A model generated the notes under the pieces. That model made no database searches and was not told where the DNA came from. It worked only from the letters and a program-made list of their open reading frames with translations. Positions 10,589 through 21,211 of a DNA stretch of 64,000 nt are shown here, one piece after another; the first letter of the stretch is position 1; each line of letters begins with the position of its first letter. The position numbers and the translations under genes were made by a program. Where the stretch lies: the NCBI RefSeq assembly GCF_026745355.1, contig NC_079209.1, positions 14,869,894 through 14,933,893 on the forward strand, read 5' to 3'. Source of the DNA: Beta vulgaris subsp. vulgaris (taxonomy: Eukaryota > Streptophyta > Magnoliopsida > Caryophyllales > Amaranthaceae).

Positions 10589-13500
10589 TTACTGCTCAGC
10601 ACCACCATGTGGGCTACCTTGATCCACTCTCCCACGAATCCGTTTCTGGAGGTGCTCTAAGCTGGCTACTCTTTGCATGGATGCAGTTCTTCCCATTTTG
10701 CTGCCATTCAATACTTGTGTTGCAGCATTATGCAGCACATTGTCAATAATAGGAATGTCTGTGACACCACTGTTAACTCTTGGATTAGGACTGGGAAGAG
10801 GATTATTATCAACAGGCTGATAAAAATGAGGTTGTTTAGGTTCATCTTGGACCGGTACACCAGCATCAGCTGAGTCAGAAGGGCTCCCACCAAAAGGTGA
10901 CATTCCCATGGCAGATATTTCAGACATAGCCTGCAGCAAAGGGTTCATCCCTGTAACTCTCTTTACATTCTCCTCTGCCATTTTAACCTGAAAAAACAAA
11001 CTCTTAGTTATAACTTCTGAGAAAAATCTGCACTTTTGTGAAGCCAATTTAAATGAATACCTTTGCCCTTAAAGTTTCGACATCAGCTTTCAAGACCCTA
11101 TTATCCACAGCAGCCTCGTTAAATTTTTGGCTTATGTCAGTAAGACGCTTCAATAATGAAGAATTTTCAACTCTCAGCTGAGAAACCTATTGTAGAGAGG
11201 TTACGGAAGATGATGAGGGGTTCAAATACAATTATAAATGTGCAGATGAATATTAAATAGCAAATGTAGAAGCAGAAAAACCTGTGTCTCAAGTTCAGTC
11301 AGATGTGCCTGCTTTCTCCTCCTTGAGCGCCGAGATGACTCTCTATTTGAGAGCATTCTGAAGTGGGAAAAGAACATAAATCATTGGTAAAAATTGACAA
11401 TGCTAGCATGATGTCAGTTGTGATATTTATATCAATCAATTAAACGCATAGGCATCCAAGTTTGGGTAGATCCTGTATCCTAAGAATAATATATTAGTTT
11501 CTTAGTTGATAATTTTTTAAGTAGTTTGATTATTTAGTAAAGTTTTTAATCTTTGTGGATGACTTTTAAGCGGCCATAGTGGTTAGGTGGTGTATAATTG
11601 ATCATAAGAAATGGAATTTTGCAAAAGATTTTACTTTCTATTCGATACAGGAGGTTGCTTACTTAATCGGTTAGTTCCTCTAGATAAGTTGAAGTTGAAC
11701 TTTCCATGTTCAAGCTAACTGATCAATTTCAGAGGCTATACTTCTCACAACCAACCAAATGACCACCTAAATAATATGGAGTAAATCATATAGTATTAAA
11801 GTAATGAGTGTAAATATATGCTTTTATACTTGCTAAATACCCCATTTGAAATTTCTTCATCTTCATTGTTTGTATTTCATCCGTTTCATAATACTCGCTA
11901 CACTTTCCATTGTGAAAAGTTTCACATTACTTGCTACACTTCCTTTTTGGATAATAAACTCTCTTTATCTCTCTCCTCTCACATAAATAATCCCTTTTGT
12001 TTTTTACTCTTTATCTCTCTCTTCTCCAAAAATTGCCTAGGAGTCCGTAAATTGAGAAGTGTAGCGAAGTAATATGAAACAAAAGAAGTAGGTATTATCG
12101 TTAAAATCAACATGAGATATTTAATGTAAAATGTAAAATTACAACCACATTCATCAAACTCCTCAAATTTATAACATTGTATCAAACTACTCATTACAAT
12201 ATACAAAAATGAAACCAAAAGCATCATCCACACATCAACCCTGCCATTGTATTAAAAGAGGACAGAGAGAGAAAATAACAAAAAAAAAACAAAAACAGCA
12301 GAGAGACTAACCACCAACATCAATGAAGTCATAAATTTAACCCTGCCATGGTCAATGAAGAGTTTAGACCAGGATAAATTAGAAGTTGCACACATAACAA
12401 GACTAGAGCACGAACAGGATCTCCAAAATGAATACTGGGTTATAAAATGCGTAATCAAGTTCCTAGAGAGATGATGAGATTTAAAAGTATATACTAAAAT
12501 GACAACAGCAATACAAAGAGCCAATCTTATCATGAACTTTGATTTATCTGCATACACTAACTAACTTGTCATCTAAAAGGAGAAATGTGCACCTGCGGAC
12601 ATATTGTAAAGCACCAAGTATTCTTGTTTCGTCATCTTTGCCTCTTTTCCTAATCTCTTCAAGGAATTTGGAGCAGTCACAGCTATAATGCATCCATCAT
12701 ATGAATCCTCTGCCCCATCCCCATAAAACAATGCACATCCTGAAAATTCATTTGTTATCCTATTAAAACTATGTGGGACTTCAACCCCAGAAAGGGGGAG
12801 GGGGGAATCAATAGTTAATAACCTTCATTCAAACTTTGATTCATAAAGCAAATAATACTGTGCTTTTGGTCCATTGATTAGGATAGAGGTATGTAGTGTT
12901 TCCTTTCAAAAATGTTCTATTTCTTAAATTATCTCCACTTTACCAGTCGCTTCAAATGTCTTGTATATGGGTCTTCCTAAAACAAAATTCTCTACTAGAC
13001 TGCCGGGGAATCTCAATAACAACAAAAGGGCGTGTTTGTTAAATAGTCTATGTAATGGGCATGTACTTTGCATTTGATTTTCACATGAAAAGAAGTATAC
13101 ATTTCTTGAATTTAATAGAAGGATCTCCTGGAAGCAAGGAAGTTTGGTGATACTTTAAGGAGAATACTAATAAATCACTTCCATTATCTAATAAGCCTTT
13201 GCTGCATTTACCAACAAAAATATACTAATAATCCAAAAAGCTCCAGCTTTATACTCGAGATAAGAGTTCACTTGCATGATGCAATAGTCACTATTTTAGT
13301 CAAGAGATACAAGATTAACAAGTCAGTAAAATTTGCTCGCAGAACTTGATGCATTGGGGGATGAGGCCATTTGTGTGTTTCGCAAAGTTTCCATATTTCT
13401 TACAGTAAAACTTTACCAACAAGCATTAGACATCAGGTGTAACTACAAAACATGTAGAATTTGACTACTAACCTTTGTCACATGTTGAAATAAAAGTCAC

Positions 13501-13832
13501 TTCACAACTGGTTCTTATTTGACTTCCTCTAACCTTTTTTTTTTTTTGCAAAAAATCTGATCAAAAATCTAAAAAAAAAATAACGCATAATTCAAACATT
13601 ATGCAACATTTAATCTCTCTTACCTCAAAGTAATATAAGGAGGATGAGTAGAATTCTGCTTCTTCGCCTTAGATTTCTTCGCTTTTCCTCTGGCTTCTTC
13701 AGCATTGTGAATCTCTTCCGTAGGAGTATTATCCGACGCCATAGTAGAGCAACTATTGCTCCAATCCGTAAGTTCAGCAATCAGTTCTTCTTGCTCCGCA
13801 GGTTCAACAATCTGTTCCTCAGTTGTCGTCAT
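10589..13832 (-). pseudogene. Chimeric bZIP transcription factor gene, five exons
   Basis: Minus-strand exons with good GT/AG borders and matching phases are 13624-13832, 12593-12739, 11282-11357, 11061-11186 and 10589-10987. Exon 3 gives the bZIP basic region [19 protein letters not shown], including the DNA-contacting N-x7-R. Exon 4 gives the leucine zipper beginning [15 protein letters not shown]. Exon 5 has a C-terminus ending SMQRVASLEHLQKRIRGR. These are the hallmarks of group-C (CPRF2/bZIP9-10-25/Opaque2-like) nuclear activators. The usual N-terminal activation region of that family is absent. Instead exon 1 (MTTTEEQIVEPAEQEE, Lys-rich end) and exon 2 look foreign. Exon 2 has an in-frame TGA at 12697-12699, followed by an ATG at 12691-12693 that could start a product of about 233 residues. 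Intron 2 carries a MITE. It lies between CACTA subterminal repeats, so it is probably a captured gene fragment. Confidence 0.7.
11875..12088. mobile_element. Stowaway-like MITE, copy 2 (in bZIP intron)
   Basis: Same family as 5016-5229, with matching interior and length. The ends are more decayed (TTTCATCCGTTTC and GAAACAAAAGAAG), with TA on both sides. It lies in the intron between bZIP exons 2 and 3. Confidence 0.7.
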
Positions 13833-14310
13833 TGTAGCAAAATTGGAAGCACTTTTCTTCGCTAGGGTTTTGAAATCGAGAATTTTATGGAGAAGAGAGA
13901 AAAAGAAGATATATCAATATGAGAAGAGAGAGGGGATAGATAAAGCAATACAGAAGAGCGACGACAACACAAAGGGGAAGGAGTAATAATTACGGTTAGG
14001 GTTTTGTTCTGGCGGTGTCGTTGTTTTGGTTTTAGCAGAAAAACGCCACCATCGACGACTTTTGAGTTCTCATCCATGGTGGTGGTGCGATTCACGAACA
14101 AGAAATAGGGTTAGAGTTTCGATTTTTTCATGAAATTTGTGAGAGAAGGAAGAGCTAGAGAGAGAGAGAGAGAGAGAGGAGGGGAAATAGTGTACGCGGG
14201 TGAAAATGAAATGTTGGGTTTTATGAATCGCCAATCCTCAAGGGCTTCGGTTAATCATATCCACCGAGGCACTAGTCATATTTTTTCTTTTCTTAAAAAA
14301 AAGTTGGACT
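13833..14310. other. 5' flank of the bZIP chimera
   Basis: On the minus strand a second possible start (MDENSKVVDGGVFLL) opens at about 14077, followed by AACCCTAACCGTAATT, a possible donor. It may be a leader exon. A (GA)n stretch lies at 14155-14180. The function is unclear. Confidence 0.3.
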
Positions 14311-14548
14311 AAGTGCTCCGTTTTTAAACTAACTGAAGCACTTGATAAGTAGCAAAAGCATTTTTTTTCCACTAGTGAATTAGTGTATATTTTGGAAACC
14401 AATCTTATGAGTGATTTGCGATAAAATAATATCAAACAAATATCATTAATTTAATAAATTAAATATACTTTCCTTATCTATTAGGCCCTTAGTCAGATTT
14501 TCAGAAAATATACCCTAATTTTCTTAGGTTAGATCCACACCATTGTAG

Positions 14549-14556
14549 TATAAATA
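14549..14556 (+). promoter_or_regulatory. TATA box of gene A copy 2
   Basis: TATAAATA lies 98 bases before the ATG of the decayed second copy of gene A and is followed by a CT-rich leader. Confidence 0.4.
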
Positions 14557-14646
14557 GAAGATGAACTATCAAAAAATTCTTCATTTTCCCTTGAACTAAT
14601 AACCCACGGTTTTTCGATTTTCTCTCAACCTTAAGTTCTTTTTGTA

Positions 14647-15048
14647 ATGGAAATATCAGTATTTGGAAATCCAATTACAAAGCTTAATTCGAACGTGAAT
14701 ATTTCTCATTCGAAATTAGAACATTATAGTTTCTATTAAGCAAGTTGTATAGTCTTAACCATGTTTCAATCAGAGTACTTAAGATTTTTTGATATTTAAA
14801 GAAAATTTACTATAAATATAAATTTTAGTTACGACATTTGAGATAGTGTTAAAGATCTTGTTTTAATAGAAAAGGGAATGAAGTTATTTTTGGATTGTGA
14901 TAACATGATATTATATCACCTTCATTGCACTCCTCCAAGGGCTCATGAAGTGTGTACCCCATTTTTCGAGGATTTTGACTTAAACGATGGAGATGTGTTA
15001 CATTTGAAAAATATAGTGTTGTTGCAAAACTTAGCTAGCCACGATTAA
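14647..15048 (+). pseudogene. Gene A, second copy, broken
   Basis: The ATG opens MEISVFGNPITKLNSNVNIS followed by HSKLEHYSF, which parallels RFNIWHPKVEHSDF of the copy at 2118. A stop and frame changes follow, then VLTMFQSEY, and a final open block MKLFLDCDNMILYHLHCTPP followed by RAHEV, ending TAA at 15046-15048 at the same place as the parent copy. Shared motifs in the same order, with diverged DNA, show an old duplication. At least two in-frame stops make it a pseudogene. Confidence 0.6.
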
Positions 15049-15169
15049 TAAACCAATAGGTAAAAAGTTATTTTACTTATTAGTACTTGAAATCATAATT
15101 ACGACATTTGAGATAGTGTTGAAGATCTTGTTTCAAGAGAAAAGGGAATAAAGTTATTTTTGGATTGTG
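14826..15169 (+). repeat. 72-bp direct repeat
   Basis: The segment TTACGACATTTGAGATAGTG through TTATTTTTGGATTGTGA occurs at 14828-14900 and again at 15098-15169 with three or four differences. It is part of the gene A copy. The second occurrence ends exactly where the LINE begins, so a partial duplication of the gene preceded or accompanied that insertion. Confidence 0.7.
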
Positions 15170-16964
15170 AAGTTAGCTTTTAAGAGAAATATGCTTCAGA
15201 TGAATTTAGCTTTTAAGGCTGTTGATGATCATGACAGATATCTTGGGTTACCTACTTACATAGGTGGCTCTAAGAAATGGATTTTTCAAACTATTCAAGA
15301 CTGTGTCTGGAAGAATTTGAAGGGTTAGTTGGAAGGAGAATTTTCTATCATTTGCAGGAAGACAAATTTTGATCAAATTCGTAGCCCAAGCTATCCCCAC
15401 GTATGCGATGCAATGTTTTACTATTCCTCTAAATATTCTTAAGGAGATTGAGAAGGTGTACTGGAGTTTCTTTTGGGGTCAAAAAGGTGATGAGAAAAAG
15501 ATTGCATGGGTGGCATGGGAGAAGATGTAAAAGTCTAAAAGAGAGGGTGGTATGGGGTTCCGAAATATGCAAGCTTTTAACAAAGCCCTTTTGCCCAAGC
15601 AAGCATGGAGAGTATTGACACAGGAGGAGTCTTTGATAGCAAAAGTTCTCAAAGGGAAATATTTCCCAACTAAGTCTTTCATGGAAGCTACTGCTGCGCC
15701 AAATGCTAGTTATACTTGGCGGCCCATCCTATCTGCGAGAGAAGTTCTAAGCAAAGGAGTAAGAAGAATGGTAGGTGATGGTTCCACAATACGCATTTGG
15801 GAGGACCCTTGGGTGCCAAATCTGCCACACTTCCGGGTAAGCAGGACTGAAACACGTCATGAAGAACAACCACAGTTGGTCAAAGACTTAATATCAAATA
15901 ACACCTGGAATGAAGAAGTTTTGCGGGCGAACTTCTCGCCGTGGGAGGTTGACGAGATTCTGAAAATTCCGATCTCTATGTATTGTATGCGAGATAGTTG
16001 GTCTTCGGACGAAAGTAAAGATGGGGAGTATAGTGTTCGAAGTGCTTACTATCTAACCCTTCGTGACGATAGAGTTAGAAGAGCCTCTACTTCCCACTCG
16101 CACGCCACTTTCGAGTGGCAAAATTTGTGGAGTTCTCTAGTAGCTCCAAAAATCAAGCATCTCGCTTGGTGTGCCATTCATGGGGGATTACCCGTGAAGA
16201 CTCAATTAGCGTATCGAGGTATGGATATTGATGTAAAGTGCCCATTTTGTGGGGAGGAAGAGGAAACTATTACTCATTTGTTTTTAGCTTCCCAGATGTG
16301 AAGAAAATATGGTATTATTCGCCCCCGAGATTGAACCTCGAGGTAAGAGAAGCCATGGCCTTTGATGCATAGTGTGGTAATATCCAGGCAACCTATAAAG
16401 AAAAGGAGTGGTGGGTGATTTTTTGGAATGTATTGTGGAGTATATGGCATAGACGAAATAAGTGGGTCTTTGAGGGGAAAAAGATTGAAGTGTTGGAGGT
16501 AATCTGTAGGGGTAGGGGGTATTGCTCGAGATCATGTAGGTGATGTGGTGATGGCAAAATGTCGAAAGACAAGGGGGAGTTTTGCTGTGGAGGTGGCTGA
16601 AGCTATGGGCATGTGCTACACTCTCAAGATTGCAATGGAAGCGGGGTTCAAGGTTTTTATCCTTAAGACGGATAATTTGCAGCTGTTTAACCATCTTTTA
16701 AAAAGCCTCACTCCATCTTCTTACTTTGGTAGAATTGTGCAGGATATCCTTGTACTAGGTAGTCATTGTAAAAGTGTAATTTCTTCATTTGTGAAAAGGG
16801 AGGGAAATCAAGTTGCACATCTTCTAGCAAAGATGAGCGAAAATGTAGGGGATGATTTGGTTTGGCTGGAGGAATACCCACCGGATATTGGTTGGGCTAT
16901 TCTCGAAGATTTGCAGCATATGACTGCCTAACAAAATACTTTTTACCCGTCAAAAAAAAAAAAA
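15170..16964 (+). mobile_element. LINE, 5'-truncated, with poly(A)
   Basis: A plant L1-type LINE 3' half. It starts at the EVSF motif just after the catalytic core of the reverse transcriptase. It continues with RYLGLPTYIGGSKKW, SFAGRQILIKFVAQAIPTYA and GGMGFRNMQAFNKALL, a zf-RVT domain (CPFCGEEEETITHLFL) at 15552-16301, and an RNase H-like domain at 16545-16931 (FILKTDNLQLF, SSFVKREGNQVAHLLA). It ends in a poly(A) tract at about 16951-16963. Several stops and frame changes are present. Truncation from the 5' end fits target-primed reverse transcription. Confidence 0.85.
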
Positions 16965-17460
16965 ATTGAAGGAGGTCCACTTAGTTTATGTATTTTCGTG
17001 CTTTATGTTTTAAGATAATAATCATGTTATCAATTATTTTGTAATATTTTTTGCAATTTATGCACTATTATAATTTAGTTTGTCCACTTTATTCTCTTTG
17101 CATTTTATGTTAACTATAACTTATAATTATGTGAACTATCTACCATTGAGTCCTTGGTACCCTAAATTTTCCCTTTATAATTACCGTTTGGTCAATGTTG
17201 CATTTATAATGATACATAGGAAGTTTGACTAATTTATTGATTTGTTTGGTCACCATCAATTAATCTTGACATTTCACCTAACAAAGTAAATGCAATACTC
17301 TCAGCTAGTTCTTACCCCAAAACGTCCAACCCATTATAAAGGGGGCTAACTTCCTCTTTGTATTTTTATTGCTTCAATTGAAAAAAAAGGGTTTGTTCCC
17401 CCTCTTTTCAAAGCTCTATAATTTTTAAGGTTAAGATATGAAAAGTAAGAAATTCTCTTA
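16965..17460. other. Intergenic, possible promoter of gene B copy 2
   Basis: AT-rich. ATTATAAAGG near 17333 could be a TATA box for the frame at 17461. Nothing else is recognised. Confidence 0.35.
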
Positions 17461-17724
17461 ATGTATTTTGAAATTGCCAAGCATGTCAAAGATATTAACG
17501 AAGTAATGTCTGAATTTTTAGACTATTCGTCTATAGTTGATGAGAAGATTGCGAAATCTCTTCAATAATAAGGTAGACTAGAAGAACAAGAAGAAGATAA
17601 TGAAACCATGGTTTACATTGGTATGATTATCTCTTTTCCTAATTATATTGAACTTGCTAAAAGAGTACGGTTGAGTTTATGGATACTCTATTGGACAAGT
17701 GATGTTTGGAGAAGTAGTCATTAG
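17461..17724 (+). pseudogene. Gene B, second copy, broken
   Basis: The ATG opens MYFEIAKHVKDINEVMSEFL, runs to two adjacent stops (TAA TAA) at about 17566-17571, then continues in the same frame as EEQEEDNETMVYIGMIISF with PNYIELAKRV, ending TAG at 17722-17724. The second block resembles the conserved part of gene B at 3136 in spacing and in several residues. The similarity is weak, so orthology to B rests partly on the shared gene order A then B. Confidence 0.35.
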
Positions 17725-18850
17725 CTATTACTATGGTAGCTAACAAAATTTAATGTTTGTAGTTAGTATTAGTTTAAGTTGTTCTTAGTTTTAGTACGTC
17801 TTTTACAAAATTTTCAATCGGTTATGGTTATGGACTTAATCATGTCATGTTGTTAGTATTAATTTAAGTTTGTTAGTTTTAGTCCCTCTTTTTCGAAGTA
17901 TAATCGGTTATGGTTATTGGCTAATATAATATATTATGGTGTGTTGAAAATTGCTTTGTTTCATTCATAGTATATCTCCTATATTCACCTTCTTATAAAT
18001 GTACTCCTAAAAAACGTACATCCTCATGTTCACTTAAAGAAATCGGCCAAATAATAGTTGAAGAAACCTTTAAAAAATGTTCTCTTAAAAAACGAAGATA
18101 TATAGTTGATTAGATCTGATATGTATATAGTATATGATGATACATAAAATATAAGATAGTTAATTACATATGATATGTATATATATATATTATATACAAC
18201 GTAAAATATATGATATAAAAGGATCTAGTATATGATAAGTAAAAGATATATTTAAGGAGATAGTATATGATACGTAAAACATATTTATATCATATACTTA
18301 AGGATATAGTAATTTACATTGAAATTATATGATTCCTAAAATCATGATTATATCCTTCCTAAATTGATTGCATTTGAAGGAAAATCATGATTCGTTTTTT
18401 ACAATAGAGATGATTGAGATATTCGCTTTCTAATTTTTTTGTAATTAAGAGATTTGCTTATACAATGAGAATATCTTGGTAATCTAGTAATTTCCTAAAG
18501 TTTGTTACTAAATATTATTGAAATCATTAGATACGAATTAATTAAAAATATTACTATTTATTTATGTACAAATTTACGGTCCAAATGAAGTAAATTGAAG
18601 AGATTTCATTTGCATTTCTTTGAAGTAAATATGTTAAGTTGAGATAACACAATATTATCTTATACTTAGTAAGAAAAATAGTCATCTTAAAAAATATACT
18701 ATGCAAAAATAACGTGATGTCCCTAGGTAAGCTTATATTTAATTACAAAAAAATATAGAAAAATTAAGGTTTCAATAATAAAACTGGCAAATTTGCCAGT
18801 CACTATGTCATTGGGGAAAAATATAGTTCAAATTGCAATATTTGCCCCCA
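17725..18850. other. AT-rich intergenic region
   Basis: No gene is seen. Between 18090 and 18310 there are many imperfect copies of ATATGATATGTATATA and GATACGTAAAATAT. Confidence 0.5.
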
Positions 18851-19497
18851 ATGGCTTCTCAAGTAGTTAATTATTGTCCAAATGTGAACATATGTGATTT
18901 AACCAAGTCCACTAAGTTCTTTGCTATTAGAGGTTGGATCATATGTGTGTTGAAAAGACCTCATTATAAGAGCCCAGATGTAACCGATAGCGTGGAGTTG
19001 ATCATGATGGATGAACATGTATATTCATAAGACATACTGATACTATATACTTAATAGATTCCTTTATCTTATAGATTATTCAAAAATTAATTATATGTGA
19101 CTTATATGCAGGCAGTTAAATTACCGATTTCATGCAGATAGAATTTGATTGTGGCATTCTAACCAAGCATTAAGGAAGGAGAGTGTCGACATTTTTCTAA
19201 TTTTTTGATCCTGCAAAATCATAGTTATGAGCAACCTACACAACATGCTTATAGGCTGAATTTGAATTATGGTTCAACTGTTGAGGAATGTGGTGACTTG
19301 AATGTTTCTAAATATGGATTGTTTTTTACTAACTTTGAGGATATAATTTCAAAAAAAATCTAAATGTTACTTTTATTGGTAAGTTATATCTTTTTGGTCA
19401 AGTGAATATAAATCTTAACATTTATTTCGAAATTGACTAATCTAATCTATATTCATATACATTAATTGCAGCTATTATAGGACATCTTACTGCTATA

Positions 19498-21211
19498 TGA
19501 TAAGAGGTTTTTAGTGTGTCGTTAAAGCACTAAGAACCGCTTTCCAAACAATATTTATAAGTCCTAACAAGCAATTACTAAGAGAATAGTAAGGGCAAGT
19601 CAAGGGTCGATCCACAGGGAAAATGGGATTGATTAAATCTATCAAGTTCAGACTACCTAATTGAAAAGTATTTGGGGTTTGAAAGATGTTTGGTAACAAT
19701 TAAGACTAACTATCAACTAGAACAAGCAAATATCAAGAGTTTAAATATCAAATAAAAGACACTAGAGTTAAGGTTACTAGTATGAATAAGAACGGATGAT
19801 GATTGTTAATGCGATTGTAAGTAACAAAGACGATTATGCAAGGTTTAGTTCTCCTCTAAAATACTCGAGTCCTCTCTCGAATGGTCCTCAAGAGTAATCA
19901 CTTAATCAATCAACTAAATCCTCTCTCGAATGGTCTTTAGTTAATTGATTAAGAGATTCAATAAGTTTGGAAAACCCCTAATTAATGAAGGATCCCCTTA
20001 ATTTCCATCCAATATCTTGGTATGAAATTAAGTTGATTCTGGGGATGATAAAAGAGTTCAAAATCCGATTTAAGAACATTTGAAATCAAAATACCAAAGT
20101 ATAAATGTGATCAATATCTATCCTAAGGTCTCAAAACACCAAGATCAATGCATAAACTTCTCCATACATCACAATCACATCAACAACATTTTAAAACCCT
20201 AATTCATACTTTCACCCTAACCCTAGATATGAAACTACTCACTAATCATGGAGTTTAAGCAATTAAACATAAAATCTATGACTAATCTAAGGTTAAACAT
20301 GATTAAGTAATGATTAAACTAATGAAAAGCGCAATTATAAACTAAGAGAATGAAGATCTTAAATATATAAGAACATAAACAAACACCAAGAGAATGAAAT
20401 AAAAACTAAAACTTTGAATTGAATTGAATGAAAAGTACCTTGAATGTAAATCGAATCACAAACTATGATCTCTAATCTCAATTACCAATGAAAACTAAAG
20501 TGTTTTCTCTCTAATACAAAACCCTAAAATATTGTGTTAAAACTAGAATAAAGCGTGAGTTCTCGAAATAAAACAAAAACTCGTTTAATGAAGCCACGAG
20601 CTTCATTTTCCGGAAACGACTGGTGCGGGCGCACCAAGATGAGGTGCGGGCGCACCAAAAACAGGTGCGGGCGCACCTAACCCTTCTACCTCAAACCGGA
20701 CGGTTCAACTTAAAACGAGCATAACTTCTTCGTTTTATATCCAAATCAAGCTTATGACCAGTCGTTGGAAAGATATCGAAACGATCTTTCACCTCCAACT
20801 AGAATTACCTTCATCCGATTTGTGGTTTGAAAGTTATGTCCATTTGAAGTTCTATATTCAAGATTTCATTGTGCAATGTGCTCCTTTGTGCGAGCGGACA
20901 TGGGGAATGGTGCAAGTGCACCATTTATCAATGTGTTCTTTGTTTTCATTGCTACCTTTTCCAACTTTACAAATCGTAGCCATCTTAGTAGTTTCACCTA
21001 TATCAAGAACATGGCAAAACAAGGTGAAAGCAAATGTACTAGAAATTCGGTCAAAAATGACTAAAAATCTAGCAAAATATCACTATGATCAAGTATGATC
21101 AAGTGAATGAAATAGAAGGGAAAATGGAGAATAAAGAGGGAAGAAAGGGAAGAAAGATGATCAAAATGAGCTAAAAGGAGTCCATAAAGTACGTTTGAAA
21201 CACACTTATCA
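19498..21211 (-). mobile_element. Solo LTR, Athila-like, with CTATA duplication
   Basis: A 1714-bp unit with ends TGATAAG and CTTATCA, flanked by CTATA at 19493-19497 and CTATA at 21212-21216. There is no coding sequence. On the minus strand it starts TGATAAGTGTGTTT and ends shortly after CCCTGTGGATCGACCCTTGA, as Athila-type gypsy LTRs do. It sits inside the RPA70-like pseudogene between IIGHLTAI and the next block. One LTR alone with a perfect duplication implies recombination between the two LTRs of an earlier full element. Confidence 0.8.
20626..20680. repeat. Three GGTGCGGGCGCACC repeats in the LTR
   Basis: Three copies of the 14-mer GGTGCGGGCGCACC (the first lacks one G), each a near-palindrome with 6-bp arms, occur within 55 bp. 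A decayed fourth (GGTGCAAGTGCACC) lies near 20909. They are strongly GC-rich against an AT-rich background. Confidence 0.75.

Larger units (their letters stand above)
9562..14377. mobile_element. Candidate CACTA element enclosing a bZIP gene
   Basis: The right end is clear: sequence running into CATTTTTTTTCCACTAGTG at 14377, which on the other strand starts CACTAGTGGAAAAAAAATGC. Subterminal repeats GTGCTCCGG and its complement occur about eight times at 9598-9838 and, more decayed, at 14311-14344. The proposed left end TATTAGTAAAATAAGA at 9562 is a degenerate match to the right terminus, and the CTTATAAGTGCTCCG spacing agrees with CTTATCAAGTGCTTCAG. The three bases outside are AAA on the left and AAT on the right. 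Alternatively this is simply the 3' part of the same CACTA element that carries the protease. The MITE at 11875 and the bZIP exons are inside. Confidence 0.5.

Noticed and set aside
10673..10893. Additional frames over the bZIP last exon
   Set aside because: They are shadows of the bZIP exon in other frames.
15097..15169. The 72-bp repeat as the target duplication of the LINE
   Set aside because: Both copies lie on the 5' side; nothing similar follows the poly(A) tract.
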